A DNA stretch of 64,000 nucleotides from Onchidella celtica (lineage: Eukaryota > Mollusca > Gastropoda > Systellommatophora > Onchidiidae). Numbering within the stretch: the stretch's first letter is position 1; every line of letters starts with the position of its first letter. Below the pieces are notes generated by a model that worked only from the letters and a program-made list of their open reading frames with translations, did not search any database and was not told the DNA's origin. The position numbers and the translations under genes are program-made. The DNA lies in contig OZ007570.1 in the NCBI GenBank assembly GCA_963931925.1, positions 33,006,584-33,070,583 on the forward strand, given 5' to 3'. This document shows positions 23,345 to 57,385 of the stretch, one piece after another.

Positions 23345-26300
23345 TATTGTATGACAGTACACAATACAGCCTGCTACTGTCACCCCCACTGTCGTGTGGG
23401 TCATCTCGGGAGAGAGGAAGACTAGGGGAAGGTAACCCTGAATACAAATACCACACTGCCTTGTGTGTTGCTATGATAGCAAAGGCTATGGGAGTAAACC
23501 CAGACAGAAAATCAGGAGTGGAGACCCGAAGGTGGTTGTCAGGGAGAACTGCATCAAACTGGCTTCCAGCATCTCCTGCAGCCGGACTAGTTCCAAATGT
23601 ATTGACCTGGTCTCTCCCTTGGGTTTAACTAGAATGGCAGAGAGAGGGGTGGTGCCTCTGGGCAAAGCACCATCTCTTAAAAATAGCCCAGGCAAGGCAG
23701 CAAAACGAGGAGGCGTTTGCTCGGGCTTGGCAAGCGTCTGTCTCTCCTCTATAAGCCCACCCATTTCCGATTTGGAGAGGACACTGCAGCCATCCGTTAC
23801 GGATGGGCACAACACGGGAGGTGGCAGTTACCGGTGATAAGCTCAATCCATTTGGCGTACGGATGAGCGCCAGGGGTCCCCTCTGTCGGTGGGAGCGGCT
23901 TTTCAGCTGCATTGATCAACTACCGCCCGCCGTAACCTGGGAAGCCCCCAGGCAGTTGGGTGTTGTTCCGCCACGTCAGCCTGCTTCATAAGGTGGTTGG
24001 AGCTAGACCAAAAGTCAAAAAGCTGACGTAAAGTGTGCACCTGGCAAAAACAGAAAAATACTAAAACTTGGTACCTGGAACGTCAGAACAATGCGCCCAG
24101 GCTTGCAACAGCAAGATCTCACTGATATTGACTCCATCAGGAAATCCCAAATTATTGATCGAGAACTTCAGCTACTAAACATCGACATCGCTGCCCTTCA
24201 AGAAACTCGACTTCCCGACTCCGGGTCAGTCAAAGAAGAAAACTACACCTTCTTCTGGCAGGGCCTTAGCAGCGAACAGCCGAGAATCCACGGCGTGGGC
24301 TTCGCCGTAAAAAACTCCCTTATCAATTCGATCGCAACTCCAATTGGAGTGTCAGAACGCCTCATGACACTCAGACTGAACACCCGGTCTGGTTTTACCA
24401 ACATTATCTGTGTCTATGCCCCAACACTTACCTCCTCTGACGAAACCAAAGACATTTTCTACGAGGCATTGCAGAGGACTCTCCACAACATCCCTCTCAC
24501 CGAAGGCCTGCTAATTCTGGGTGACTTTAACGCTCGAGTGGGAGCAGATCACTCCGCATGGCCAAAGTGCATTGGGCACTTCGGCATTGGCAACATCAAC
24601 GAAAACGGGCAGCGCCTTCTGGAGCTATGCTCCGTAAACTCATTATGTGTTACAAACACGTACTTTGACCTTAAGAGATGCCAAAGAACATCATGGCGCC
24701 ATCCCAGGTCTGGCCATTGGCATCAATTAGATCTTATTCTCTCAAAGAGGAAGAGTTTGGGCTGTATAAAAATAACTCGTTCCCTCCACAGTGCTGACTG
24801 TGACACCGACCATGCACTGGTAGTCAGCAAAATCAAAATTTCGGCCAAGAAAATATACAGATCAAAAGCCCCTTCAATCCCTAAGATCAATGTAACAGCA
24901 ATCAGAGATGAATCAAATAGAAAGTCATTTGAAAAGTTATTTGCTGAAAGCATGGATAATGTCAGCCAATGTGACTCGGTAGATGAAACATGGAACACTC
25001 TCAGTTCAAAAATTCATGACTGTGCCATCAAGTCTTTTGGACAGCATAAAGTTTCAAGCAACGACTGGGTAGCCCAGAACAGCGAAATTCTCCTACCTCT
25101 CATTGAGCAAAAGAAATCTGCTTTCAATGAGTATAACAAAAATTGCAATCAGAGTACAAAAACTTGTTTGAAAAATGCAAAAGCTAAACTTCAGCTGGAG
25201 GTAAGACGTTGCGCCAACAAATACTGGACAGACTTGTGTAACAGCATACAAGAGGCAAATGAAAAGGGAGATATGAAAACCGCCTTTAGTCAGATGAAAG
25301 TAGCTCTTGGGCCAATCATCACCAAAAGCGCCCCACTTAAGTCTGTAAACGGTGAACCCATCACAGATAAAAATGAACAACTGAATAGGTGGGTAGAGCA
25401 TTACTCTCTGTTGTATTCAACTGAGAAAAATATTCCACCAGATTTTGAGGAACACCTCCAAAAACTGCCAATAATGGCCGAACTTGACGCTGAACCTTCC
25501 TTAGTCGAGCTTTCCAATGCAATCGACCACCTGTCTGCTGGAAAAGCCACAGGAAGTGACAACATTCCTGCAGAGGTATTAAAAGACCTAAAAGGCCCAC
25601 AATTACCACACCTGTATAATCTGTTACTGCAGTGTTGGAAAGAAGGCGTGATACCACATGATATGAGAGACGCCAAAATTGTCACACTTTACAAGAACAA
25701 AGGAGACAAAGGCGACTGCAACAACTATCGAGGCATATCCCTCCTCAGCATTACTGGAAAGGCTTTTGGTCGCGTCATCCACTGCCGCCTTCAACAACTG
25801 GCGGAAAAAGTCTTACCAGAAATACAATGTGGCTTTCGAAGCAAACGATCAACTATTGACATGATATTTGCACTTCGGCAAATCCAAGAAAAATGTAAAG
25901 AACAAAACAGGCCGCTTATAACATGCTTTGTGGACCTAACAAAGGCTTTCGACACCGTAAGCCGATCTGGCCTGTATGCAGTCCTTAAATCCATAGGCTG
26001 TCCACCAACATTGCTAAAACTTATTGCATCCTTCCACACTGACATGAGGGCATGTGTCAACTTTGAGGGCTGCACATCCAATTCATTTGCTGTAAACAGC
26101 GGTGTGAAGCAGGGATGTGTTCTTGCTCCTACCTTATTTGGTATATATTTTGCAGCCCTACTCAAGAATGCCTTTGGTCAATGTTCAGGTGGAGTATTTA
26201 TTAACACCAGAGTGGACGGCTCCATTTTTAATGTTGCCAGACTAAAAGCAAAATCTCGTACAGAGCATATTATGTTACAAGAGCTCCTCTTCGCAGATGA

Positions 26301-27270
26301 TGCTGCAATCGTGGCCCACGATGAAACCACGCTCCAGGCTCTCATCAATAGCCTTGCCAAAGCCTGTGACAAATTCATGCTAAAGATCAGTGTCTCAAAA
26401 ACTGTAGTTTTGACACAAGGCTTGAGAAACCCCAACCCAATCATGCTGAATGGCTCTCCTCTGGAGCAAGTGGGAAAATTCTGCTACCTAGGCTCAACCA
26501 TCAATGGTAGCACAGACATAACAACTGAAATAAATGCCAGAATAGGAAAGGCGGCCACAGCTTTTGGCAAACTCTCAAAAAGGGTGTGGAACAATAGCAA
26601 GCTGACCATCAAAACAAAGGTACTCGTGTACCAAACTTGCGTCCTAAGCACCCTGCTGTATGGCTCAGAGACATGGACCACCTACTCCAAACATGAAAGA
26701 TCCCTCAACTCCTTCCACCTGCGCTGCCTACGCAAAATTCTCAAGATCAAGTGGCAAGACAGGATCTCAAATATCGAAGTTCTGAGCCGAGCCAACATTC
26801 CATCAACTCAGGCTCTCCTAGGCAAAAAAAGACTGCGGTGGCTTGGACATCTCCACCGTATGGAAAATGATCGCATCCCCAGACAAATTCTCTACGGGGA
26901 ACTTGCTACTGGCAACCGACCCAGAGGTAGGCCACATCTGCGATTCAAAGACACTTGCAAGGTCACGATGAAAGCATTCAACATCGACCCCAATGAATGG
27001 GAGAACCTTGCAAATGATCGAAGCAGATGGAGACAAAAATTGCGCAGTGGCACGCTCGCAATAGACTTCAAGGCAAAAGAAACATACCTGACAAAACGAC
27101 AGAGGCGGAATGAAAACACTCGCCAAAGTGAACCCAAAAGACTGACCTGCAATCACTGCCATCGCACTCTCGGGTCAAACATTGGTAGAATAAGCCACGA
27201 GAGAAGCTGTCAGTCAAAGTGAAAGTGAATATTCTAGCTGCTAAGACCGTCTGTAAAGACGCTAAAGGCC
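23345..27270 (+). mobile_element. RTE-like LINE with intact ORF
   Basis: The main ORF occupies 24,091-27,222. Upstream, 23,345-24,003 is GC-richer and contains a 124-codon frame (23,463-23,837) of unknown function, probably the element's 5' region. The open reading of the main ORF extends back to 24,007. The 3' UTR is short (about 27,223-27,270). No target-site duplication was found, so both outer limits are approximate. A diverged relative lies at about 40,526-41,450 inside the Harbinger element. Confidence 0.75.
24091..27222 (+). CDS. RTE-like LINE endonuclease-reverse transcriptase, intact
   Basis: An uninterrupted 1,043-codon frame. The endonuclease signature TWNVRT sits at 24,073-24,090, just before the first ATG, so translation probably begins upstream, within the open stretch from 24,007. 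Endonuclease motifs follow: ALQETRLP (about residue 34), LGDFNARVG (about 143), WRHPRSGHWHQLDLILS (about 207) and DCDTDHALV (about 238). RT motifs are NNYRGISLL, CGFRSKRST, CFVDLTKAFDTV (about 611), GVKQGCVLAPTLF (about 670) and catalytic FADD (about 735). A GH(L)HRMENDRIPRQ region and a Cys/His finger (CNHCHR...SHERSC, about 1,019-1,041) close the protein. It lacks RNase H, as RTE-type LINEs do. No stop or shift was found, so this copy could have been active recently. Confidence 0.93.
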   Translation: MRPGLQQQDLTDIDSIRKSQIIDRELQLLNIDIAALQETRLPDSGSVKEENYTFFWQGLSSEQPRIHGVGFAVKNSLINSIATPIGVSERLMTLRLNTRSGFTNIICVYAPTLTSSDETKDIFYEALQRTLHNIPLTEGLLILGDFNARVGADHSAWPKCIGHFGIGNINENGQRLLELCSVNSLCVTNTYFDLKRCQRTSWRHPRSGHWHQLDLILSKRKSLGCIKITRSLHSADCDTDHALVVSKIKISAKKIYRSKAPSIPKINVTAIRDESNRKSFEKLFAESMDNVSQCDSVDETWNTLSSKIHDCAIKSFGQHKVSSNDWVAQNSEILLPLIEQKKSAFNEYNKNCNQSTKTCLKNAKAKLQLEVRRCANKYWTDLCNSIQEANEKGDMKTAFSQMKVALGPIITKSAPLKSVNGEPITDKNEQLNRWVEHYSLLYSTEKNIPPDFEEHLQKLPIMAELDAEPSLVELSNAIDHLSAGKATGSDNIPAEVLKDLKGPQLPHLYNLLLQCWKEGVIPHDMRDAKIVTLYKNKGDKGDCNNYRGISLLSITGKAFGRVIHCRLQQLAEKVLPEIQCGFRSKRSTIDMIFALRQIQEKCKEQNRPLITCFVDLTKAFDTVSRSGLYAVLKSIGCPPTLLKLIASFHTDMRACVNFEGCTSNSFAVNSGVKQGCVLAPTLFGIYFAALLKNAFGQCSGGVFINTRVDGSIFNVARLKAKSRTEHIMLQELLFADDAAIVAHDETTLQALINSLAKACDKFMLKISVSKTVVLTQGLRNPNPIMLNGSPLEQVGKFCYLGSTINGSTDITTEINARIGKAATAFGKLSKRVWNNSKLTIKTKVLVYQTCVLSTLLYGSETWTTYSKHERSLNSFHLRCLRKILKIKWQDRISNIEVLSRANIPSTQALLGKKRLRWLGHLHRMENDRIPRQILYGELATGNRPRGRPHLRFKDTCKVTMKAFNIDPNEWENLANDRSRWRQKLRSGTLAIDFKAKETYLTKRQRRNENTRQSEPKRLTCNHCHRTLGSNIGRISHERSCQSK

Positions 27271-27669
27271 ATATATGTGTATCCTTTCTTTTCCTTCTTT
27301 CTGCTAAGGTCCCAGAGACCGAAAACTTGCGTATTTTTTCATTTACATACCGTAAGACCTGAGCGTGGCAGAGATCACTTCCACCTGGCTTGTAAAAATG
27401 GCCGCCGTTTTCCTTATGGGTCACGGATTTGGGGAGACCCGCCAGTGGAGGAGCGCGATCTAGTTAGTGTAAGAAATTGACGAAATATCATAAAAACCAC
27501 AGAAAAACTGTGAGGTCTTCTCTTTAGTTTGCTTTGTGTCGTTTGGGTTTTATTTCTCACGCAGGGCTTCGGTACATACAACTTTTTCTTTTCGCCGATT
27601 TTGACTCTAGTTAGTGTAAGATATCTATGGCCAGGTCTGCTATCAGTGAACACTCAGCTTTGGTCACCT

Positions 27670-27985
27670 TGGTCAGACTCGTTGGTCTAGAGGCAAGGTG
27701 CTCGCTTTTCATACCGAAGGTACCGTGTTCGATCCTTGGTCGGTGCTGGCATGTTGGTCGTTTTTTTCTCTTTTTTTTTTTTGGAGGAGGGGGGGGGGGC
27801 AATTCCTGTCCTTCATCCATGATATATAAGATCCAGCGCCTACTCTTCTCGGATAAGGACGAAAAGCTCTGAGTGCCCATGTACATGTTATGCACGTGAA
27901 AGATACCCTGGCCGTTGAAAGACGAGAAGAGCAGGCCAAACAAGGCCGCTGCTCGGGCAAAATTCTAAAAAGTTAATCCCTGCCA
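27670..27985 (+). mobile_element. tRNA-derived SINE, copy 3
   Basis: A tRNA-like head (TTGGTCTAGAGGCAAGG, A-box-like) is followed by a B box GTGTTCGATCC (27,725-27,735). The shared body phrase CTTCTCGGATAAGGACGAAAA and GCACGTGAAAGATA come next. A T/G homopolymer (27,770-27,799) interrupts it. About 200 bases downstream resemble 718-950. Confidence 0.75.
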
Positions 27986-28490
27986 CAAAACCACACAAAA
28001 ACAATAACAAGAAAAAAAAATGAGGTGTAAAATTAATGCCAAGAGCAGCGGCTCTCCTAAAATTAAATAAACACCCAAACACAGCGGATACTCAGCTGAC
28101 AGTACTCCACTTACTAAATTAGTTCTTGTTGAACACTTTATAGCGTTTAATTCTTCTTTAATGGCCGATCGAGGTGACAATCTTCTCCCGATTCCAAATG
28201 ACAAAACAGTAAAAGTATCAAAATATATCAGCTATGCGTCTTCTCATACTACTGTACATGTGCATTTAAACCGGTAAGTTAAATTACATCATTCTGTTTA
28301 CCAATTTTCATATTAATTTTTCAATGCGTGGAGCCACAGCCTTTTCGCTAAACAGATTTATCATGGGCCTAGCTCCATTAGAGGGAGATTATTTTCATAA
28401 TTAACTGTTATTACTTTGCAGTGCTCACCAACCACCAGTCCAAAAAACAAAAACAGGGAAACAAAAATCGCCAACAACTGTTGCCTGGAA

Positions 28491-51037
<22,547 letters not shown>

Positions 51038-51150
51038 GTAAGTAGACTTAAATTATATTGAAATATGTGATGGTAAAAGCATCAGAGATGGTGATAGTAT
51101 ATTGAAGTCATGGCTGTTGACGTCATGGGTGTTGTATTTAATTTTACTGG

Positions 51151-53103
51151 TGTCAACAGTAAAGAAAAAAAGACATACCACGGAAGGCCGTGAGTTGTTT
51201 ACTTGTCAGGGCCATGAGAAACTGACTGGTGGCCTTGAACGGTCCCGCGAATTATTGTGTGTGAGTGAGTACTTGTAAAGTTAAATGTTAGATTCACACT
51301 GGGTTTTGATGCTCGTGATTAGAAGTAATGGAGTAGGGGTGAGATAAGGTGGGGATTGCCGGCATTGCTAGGTATGACTAGACGGTTATGCACGTTAACT
51401 GATTAGTGTGGATAGTGCAGAGATTAATACACCAAGATGGAGGTCGGCCAATTAGATTGCCGAACGGATTTTGCAGCCGAGTAACCCCGCTGGGTAGTTG
51501 GACTAGTATAAAAGAACATGTAACATTGAAATTCATTAAGTGCAGACGAGAAGCCAAGCATGGTTCCCGTGAAGTATCTCCGGTTGGCCAGTATCTAAAC
51601 TGTGTTGCACGAAGACGAGCAGTCCATTATCATCGGACTGACATAGCATATAGCGAGAGAACTGATAGAAACCTCAGAGAGAGCTATAGACAGAAAGGTC
51701 TGTGTAACGAAATGCCGCGTAATGACCGTCCCCCCTGCCCGTTCGATCGGTCCACCTTCCTGATCTATTGTTCGAAGTTATGTCTCAGGCTACCTGCGGG
51801 TAGAGCAATTATCTCTGACCTGTCCACCTAATACCCCAGCGTCCGAGTTTGGCCACCGTAGAATCTTTGTGCACGTTTTTATGGCTCACGAATTTGAGCT
51901 AGGTAGAACCTCCCAGTTTTCCCCTCTGTAATTTTCTGTAATTTTGAGTTTCTGTATATATTCCAGAGCAAATCTGGAGTCGTCAGTCCGCTTGCGATAG
52001 ACTCACTGCGAGGTCCTGCTCGTGCGAAGCAGTGTACCTGCCTGTTAATAGTTCTTATTGTAGAATTCAGGCGTATATTAACAGTGCCTAGTAAGGCCTG
52101 TATTAAAGTTAGCTCGTGTGGATCGAGGTCCTGCTCACGTAGAGTGGTGTACCTGTCTGTCGTTCTTATTGTAGGACACAGACGTATATTAACATAGCCT
52201 ATTCGGTGTGTTTGCATAGAGCGTTTATGACTTTCAAGTTCGCGTAGGGCTTAGTCACAGTAAGTTACTGTATTTTTTGCTTTGTCAAAGCATGAAATAA
52301 GCTCAGTTAGAGCGGCGTGTGAGTCTAAGCTTAAAGTTAAAGTTAGCTCATGTACGCGGTGCATATATTGCACATATCTTAAGTTCTTAAGGAACTCGTT
52401 AATGTCCAGTGTTGTACTCGCTTCTTGTGGCAGTGTTAGACCTGTAAGTCTCAGCGTGACCAGGCAGGCTTCTGTCCGTGTGTAGAGCATTGCCTGCATC
52501 TGCGCTTTGTGACAGTCTGGGTGGACTGACCTAAAGAGTCCACACTACGCTGCCCTGATTTTCACGCCTACGAGCCAGTAGGTATGAATAACGGTAATTT
52601 GTATTATTCACTCATAGTCATTGAGATGAGAGAAAACCACAGCTTGGACTCGACGAACGAGCGTCCTTTATCTTAAAACTATCTCCACAATACGATTGAA
52701 GAATTATTGCACGTTGTTAATGAAATGAATAGTGATTGAGTGATTGCATATATATATTTATACAAGCTGCTTAAATACCTACAAGCCAATTTGTGCTTCT
52801 GTAGGTTTTGAAAACGTACTGGGCCATCCCGGCTTTCACAGTGTTCTTATATACCACTGTAATATTGATTGCAGTAAATTAGATAGATTAGGATAAGTCA
52901 GTAAGTGGAATCATTGCTTTGAACATACCTCTATTGTGATTTCTTTCGTATATTTATATTTTATGTAATATTACGGCCCGGCCGGCCTGACAAACATATA
53001 CTTTTGTTTATTTAATAATTTCTTGTGTGCTTGTGTCCGAGTGTGAGTTTAACTGCATCTTGTGCAGTCATTACATCCCCAAAACTTAACTCTGCTCGTG
53101 ACA
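51151..53103 (+). mobile_element. Solo LTR, family Y, containing a solo LTR X
   Basis: TGTCA...TGACA ends flanked by ACTGG at 51,146-51,150 and 53,104-53,108. Outside the nested LTR it aligns with 36,445-37,684 (opposite strand) throughout. Shared phrases include AGTAATGGAGTAGGGGTGA, GTGAAGTATCTCCGGTTGGC and CTTGTGTCCGAGTGTGAGTT. Confidence 0.93.
51703..52514 (+). mobile_element. Solo LTR, family X, nested in LTR Y
   Basis: 812 bases starting TGTAACGAAATGCC and ending GTGACA. It is flanked by GTCTG at 51,698-51,702 and 52,515-52,519, exactly where the family Y copy at 36,445-37,684 is uninterrupted. Confidence 0.92.
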
Positions 53104-53108
53104 ACTGG

Positions 53109-54260
53109 GTGTTCCTAAAGCTTGTATCCATAAGCAAAAAGGTATCCTAACATTTTACATGCTGTAAATGCTCAGATTGACAGCCTCTGTTCAAGTCTGT
53201 GTTTATGGAGGATCACTGACCTTGACATAAAATATGCACATCTCTTTTTCCTGTTTCTGTTCAGCTTGCACGTGTTTAGGTGTTGTTGTTTCTGTGGTCT
53301 TCTAGGCTTTCTTTGGCCTCAAAAGGGCTCAGCTTAGAGTGTTGTCTTTGTCCTCGTCCTTGATCTGACCTTTGTTCCTTCGTTCTTTCTTCCTTTCTTT
53401 TACTCTTGTGGCACAAAATGGTTCTCCTTTTTCTTTCTTTTGGTTTCTATTAGGCTGAAGCCGAGATATAGGTAGAGAGAACTTGAGAGACAGACTCCTC
53501 TACTTTGGGAGATTAGTGTGGAATAACGGTCACATTGTTCAAGGAAAAAGGAAGACGACAGACAGAATGTAACAGAATGATAGGTGAAAAGGACAACGTT
53601 CCCGTACCCCCCCCCCCCCCGGCCAACCACCATCATAGTGGGAAATGATGGAAGACAGAGCTTAGGTGTGGAAAACACTTTGTGCTAGCTGGTGTTCTTA
53701 ATAATGTTTTATCAAATCTTTGGCTTTAGGTTTACAGTCTTGGAAGCGTGGGAAGAGAAATGTTTGTCAGACTGATAACAAATTCATTGCAGCAGTAGAA
53801 GATTATGGGCATGCTGGTATGAAACCCATTAAAATGGGTTTAATCGCTTTGTAATATGAAATATCAAGTTTGCAACGCAGAGTCAAATGAGGAGAGAATA
53901 ATTCCCTGATTAACTGTCAAGATTCACTTCGCAACTGAGAATTTGTTCACTGAATGCACCCATCGTGGTTTCCCCGTCGTGTCATGTGGCGTAAACCTCT
54001 CGTGAGTTAAGGGTTTAACCTTGTCCGCATTTTATGGGTTTTTCCCAGGCCGGGCCTAACTGTACGGTATGCCGTAGCTTGTATGGTCCGCAACCTTAAT
54101 TCACTTCATCATGCTAAATTTGAGAAAAGATGTGTTCATACCCATTAGTAACAAAGTGGTTTTCTAGTAATTTTCTATTACAGATGAAAATAGATTTTTG
54201 TTTGATATGCAGGACTGTTTAACTTGTGAATATCAAGCTGTTTGTCTCTGTTTGCCTGCA
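53109..54260. other. Intergenic/intronic, no gene recognised
   Basis: A C-run at 53,606-53,621 and AT-rich filler. It may be intron of the CAP gene if further exons exist downstream. Confidence 0.5.
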
Positions 54261-54269
54261 CCGCTGTCT

Positions 54270-54425
54270 GATATTGACCCTTCCATTTCTACGCGGTGAC
54301 TGACGGACGATTCTTGCAGGGTGTTCTTCTGTCCAGCCGTTCTGCTATATTTTGTCCACGTCTTCCTTCTTCCTAGCACAGTATAGCCGTTATCGTGTCA
54401 ACGTGCTTTCTTCAAACTTGAACTC
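54270..54425 (+). repeat. Dispersed short repeat with 3' tail
   Basis: It ends AGCACAGTATAGCCGTTATC and GTGTCAACGTGC, the same family as 29,350-29,495. Confidence 0.6.
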
Positions 54426-54545
54426 ATACTTCATTTGCACATTTCATCAGAGCAATCATAGGGGAGAATTGGAAGGGTTGGAAAGATAGAGTTCCTTGTT
54501 CTGGTTGTGTAGGAGAGTGGAAAAATTCCTGTGTTGACGGTTTGT

Positions 54546-54815
54546 GTAGTAAGTAACACTGTGCTTGTGGTGTAGTAAGTAACAGTGTACTTGTGGTGTA
54601 GTAAGTAACACTGTACTTGTGGTGTAGTAAGTAACAGTGTACTTGTGGTGTAGTAAGTAACACTGCATTTGTGGTGTCGTAAGTAACACTGTACTTGTGG
54701 TGTAGTAAATAACACTATACTTGTGGTGTAGTAAGTAACACTGTACTTGTGGTGTAGTAAGTAACACGGTACTTGTGGTGTAGTAAGTAACATGCATTTG
54801 TAGTGAATAAGTAAC
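54546..54815. repeat. Minisatellite, 26-bp unit, about 10 copies
   Basis: The unit is GTAGTAAGTAACACTGTACT followed by TGTGGT. Units differ by one or two bases. The minus strand stays open for up to about 259 codons (Tyr/Leu/Thr-rich), an effect of the repeat and not evidence for a gene. Confidence 0.95.
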
Positions 54816-55300
54816 ATTGTACCTATGCCCAAGGATTGAACATGAGGAATTTAACATCAAAAAGTACAAAGTAGTACCAAAATACCTGATAAGCGATTTG
54901 TTATCCTCAAAAATAAGAAGGGAAAGCTCTACGCTATTGGTGGCCAAAGGAAATGTAACAGAGAATATTAAGCTTATGTAACCTGACAAGACAGTCAGTA
55001 CAAAATAATTATGTCTTTCCGCTTCTTTCAGAATTTTACAGTACATGTATTTTGTCAAGGCACTACTTTGTAAAATCATCCAAATTCCTGCGCAAACAAG
55101 GAAACAAAAAATGTATGTATTGGGCAAGAAATACGTACCAGATGTGCCAAGGAAAGAAAAAAAACGCACACACACACACAAGCACATGGTAAAACAGGCC
55201 AGCTCCCTCAAAAAAAACAAAAACGAAACGCCCATTTATAAATTTAAGAGCTTGAATTATTTGCTTCGTCACCACCTTTTTTCACCCAACTGTATATTTT

Positions 55301-55440
55301 CGGGGGGGGGGGGGTGGGGGGTTGGGGAGCGGTTGATAATTTAAACGTGTATGTTTATTAAGATAAAAGTGGAATCAGTTCCAAAAGAGCAGGGAGGGTG
55401 ATGGGGGGGAGAGGGGGAGAAGGCGGCAGTGAAGTTTCCG
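55301..55440. repeat. G-rich tract
   Basis: Runs of G (55,301-55,328) followed by GGGGGGGAGAGGGGGAGAAGG. Could form a quadruplex. Confidence 0.7.
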
Positions 55441-55744
55441 TCAGATCTTACACACACGCGCGCAATAGAAGCGGAATCGCCTATGGGGGCGTGGAGAACC
55501 ACTGAAAGATGGTACTATGCTTGCTGATCAATGTAAAATTATTTTCTGACATGGACCTGGAATGCATCCTGTCCTTTCTGAGAAAGGCTAAGAAAACTTG
55601 AAGTAAAAAATTTTATACGCATTTACAAAACTCTTTTCAGATCAAGAACTTCTGATATGATTAAATCTATACGAAACTGTTTAATTCTATTTGTGAAATT
55701 TAGAAGCTCTTAACACCAAACATGATAAATTACCCAAATACACC

Positions 55745-55800
55745 GTGAACATGGCAATGGTCGTTATCGTGCCGACGTGCTGTAAAAGACAAACTCAAGC
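55745..55800 (+). repeat. Dispersed 3'-tail repeat
   Basis: CAATGGTCGTTATCGTGCCG and ACGTGCTGTAAAAGACAAACTC, the same tail as at 1,340 and 21,425. Confidence 0.6.
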
Positions 55801-56221
55801 AAATGTCGATCTAATATTTTAAAGTATATTTTATTTTTTTCCACCTTTTCAGGCAAAACAGAAAAAAGATCAGAAACAACAGGTAAAACAATCAATCCCA
55901 AAGTGCCATTGTGTCTGTCCTTTACAACAGGTTCATGAGAACAGTTTGGTGTAGGACATGACCCGGTTAAGAGGCAACGTTAAAACAGAACGAGATGGTT
56001 TATCCTATCATGCCTTATCTCTTTAAGGATATCATTAATGTTGTGGCCCACTTGCTATGACACTTCATTGTCACTGTAGTCCTCAAGTCTTGCACTGCAC
56101 TAAACAATGTCTGTTGAATGTCAAGTAACGTTGTATTGGAAGTTATTTGAATTACTTCTAGTTCTAGGTGTATAAAATGTTCATGGATGAAGACATCTCT
56201 TCATTAAATCGTTATTAAATT

Positions 56222-57385
56222 ATCAAGTTCGGACCAACCCAAGCCAAATTAGAGTTTACAACACAAAGATGTCCAGTAAATAGGAATGAACATTGTCCCG
56301 AGGCGTATATCCGTCCGAGTTTGACTGTGTAGAAACGTGAACCCTAAAGTTAGTGGTGTACAGAGTCTAGTTTGTTTTGCCTCGGTTTGGATTCAGACTT
56401 GAACTTCCCTTGATTCACCTAATGAGACAGACATTATGTCAGTGTCAATAGTGTGTGAGGTCCCGTTTATCTCCATAGTCTATACATCTCACACTAAACG
56501 AGAGACAAAACACACGTGACCCAGTGCGCTGCTAGACTAGAACTACTCCATTTTTTATCCTTTGTCAAAAGCCTATTGTCTATTTTACTTTTTCAGTTAG
56601 TGGCTCCCAGAAAACCACTGCACATATGGTCTCTGCTGTCATTTTGCTTGCCGCCATATCTAATCAATGTACTATGTGACCGAGCTCCCATTTCAAACAA
56701 CGAATATCTGTCATAATCAGGTAAAACTTTAAAAAAATATACTAAAAACCTACTAATCGAAAAGAACAAAAATTTCAGACTGGGCAATTATAATAATATC
56801 TTTAATTTTTTAATTTTTTTTTTTTTTTATCGTCTTTAAACGAGCAATGCTTGAAAATTGAATGAATTGTCCAGCCATTTTCATTCCTTAAAGAAAAGAA
56901 TGTACCGAACCAATTTAGTACTCCAAGTTAACTTTTCGTTTTTTACGCATGGGTGTAAATGACAGTAATCTGCCCCCGAAGGATTTTACTATCTGCACCA
57001 TGTAAATTATTTTTTTTTTCCTTCTTAAACCCCAGGCCGTTAAACTGTGCGAAAAATAAAAGAAATACCGATTTTGCATAGATTTTGTGTCCTTTATAAA
57101 TTCATGGCTGTTGGTTGGTGAATGCTTTTGGTGGAGCCTCTTCCTTTCCTACCAAACTTCTGTATCTATCATCTTGCTTCTTTATAACACAATAATGTTG
57201 ACGTTCTTTCTGTAACCTCAAACTTAAGTTCAAACTAAAATCACATTTTCCATACACCCAATTTATGTAACCACACAAAAACAGTATAAATGTTCATTCA
57301 GATAACGGTTACTGCCAGGGAGGCACAATTTAAATAAACGTTATCATTCTATCAAGAGACAGTAAGTTACATGTGATTCATCTCG
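56222..57385 (+). repeat. 1.1-kb direct repeat, copy 1
   Basis: It aligns with 58,650-59,760 with moderate divergence. Shared phrases include GTGTGTGAGGTCCCGTTT, CTGTCATTTTGCTTGCCGCC and ACGAGC..TGCTTGAAAA. The copy ends with the dispersed short-repeat tail (57,110-57,240). Confidence 0.85.

Noticed and set aside
52251..52499. Conserved small ORF in LTR X (also at 6,746-6,979)
   Set aside because: It is open in both copies, but both are solo LTR sequence and no motif or initiation context supports coding.
54424..55235. Minus-strand ORF of 259 codons
   Set aside because: It is held open by the 26-bp minisatellite; the remaining part has no motif.
55976..56032. Possible CAP exon reading A-GNVKTERDG
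   Set aside because: The phase and GN start fit CAP proteins, but the acceptor (CCCGGTTAAG) has no polypyrimidine tract and a stop follows quickly.
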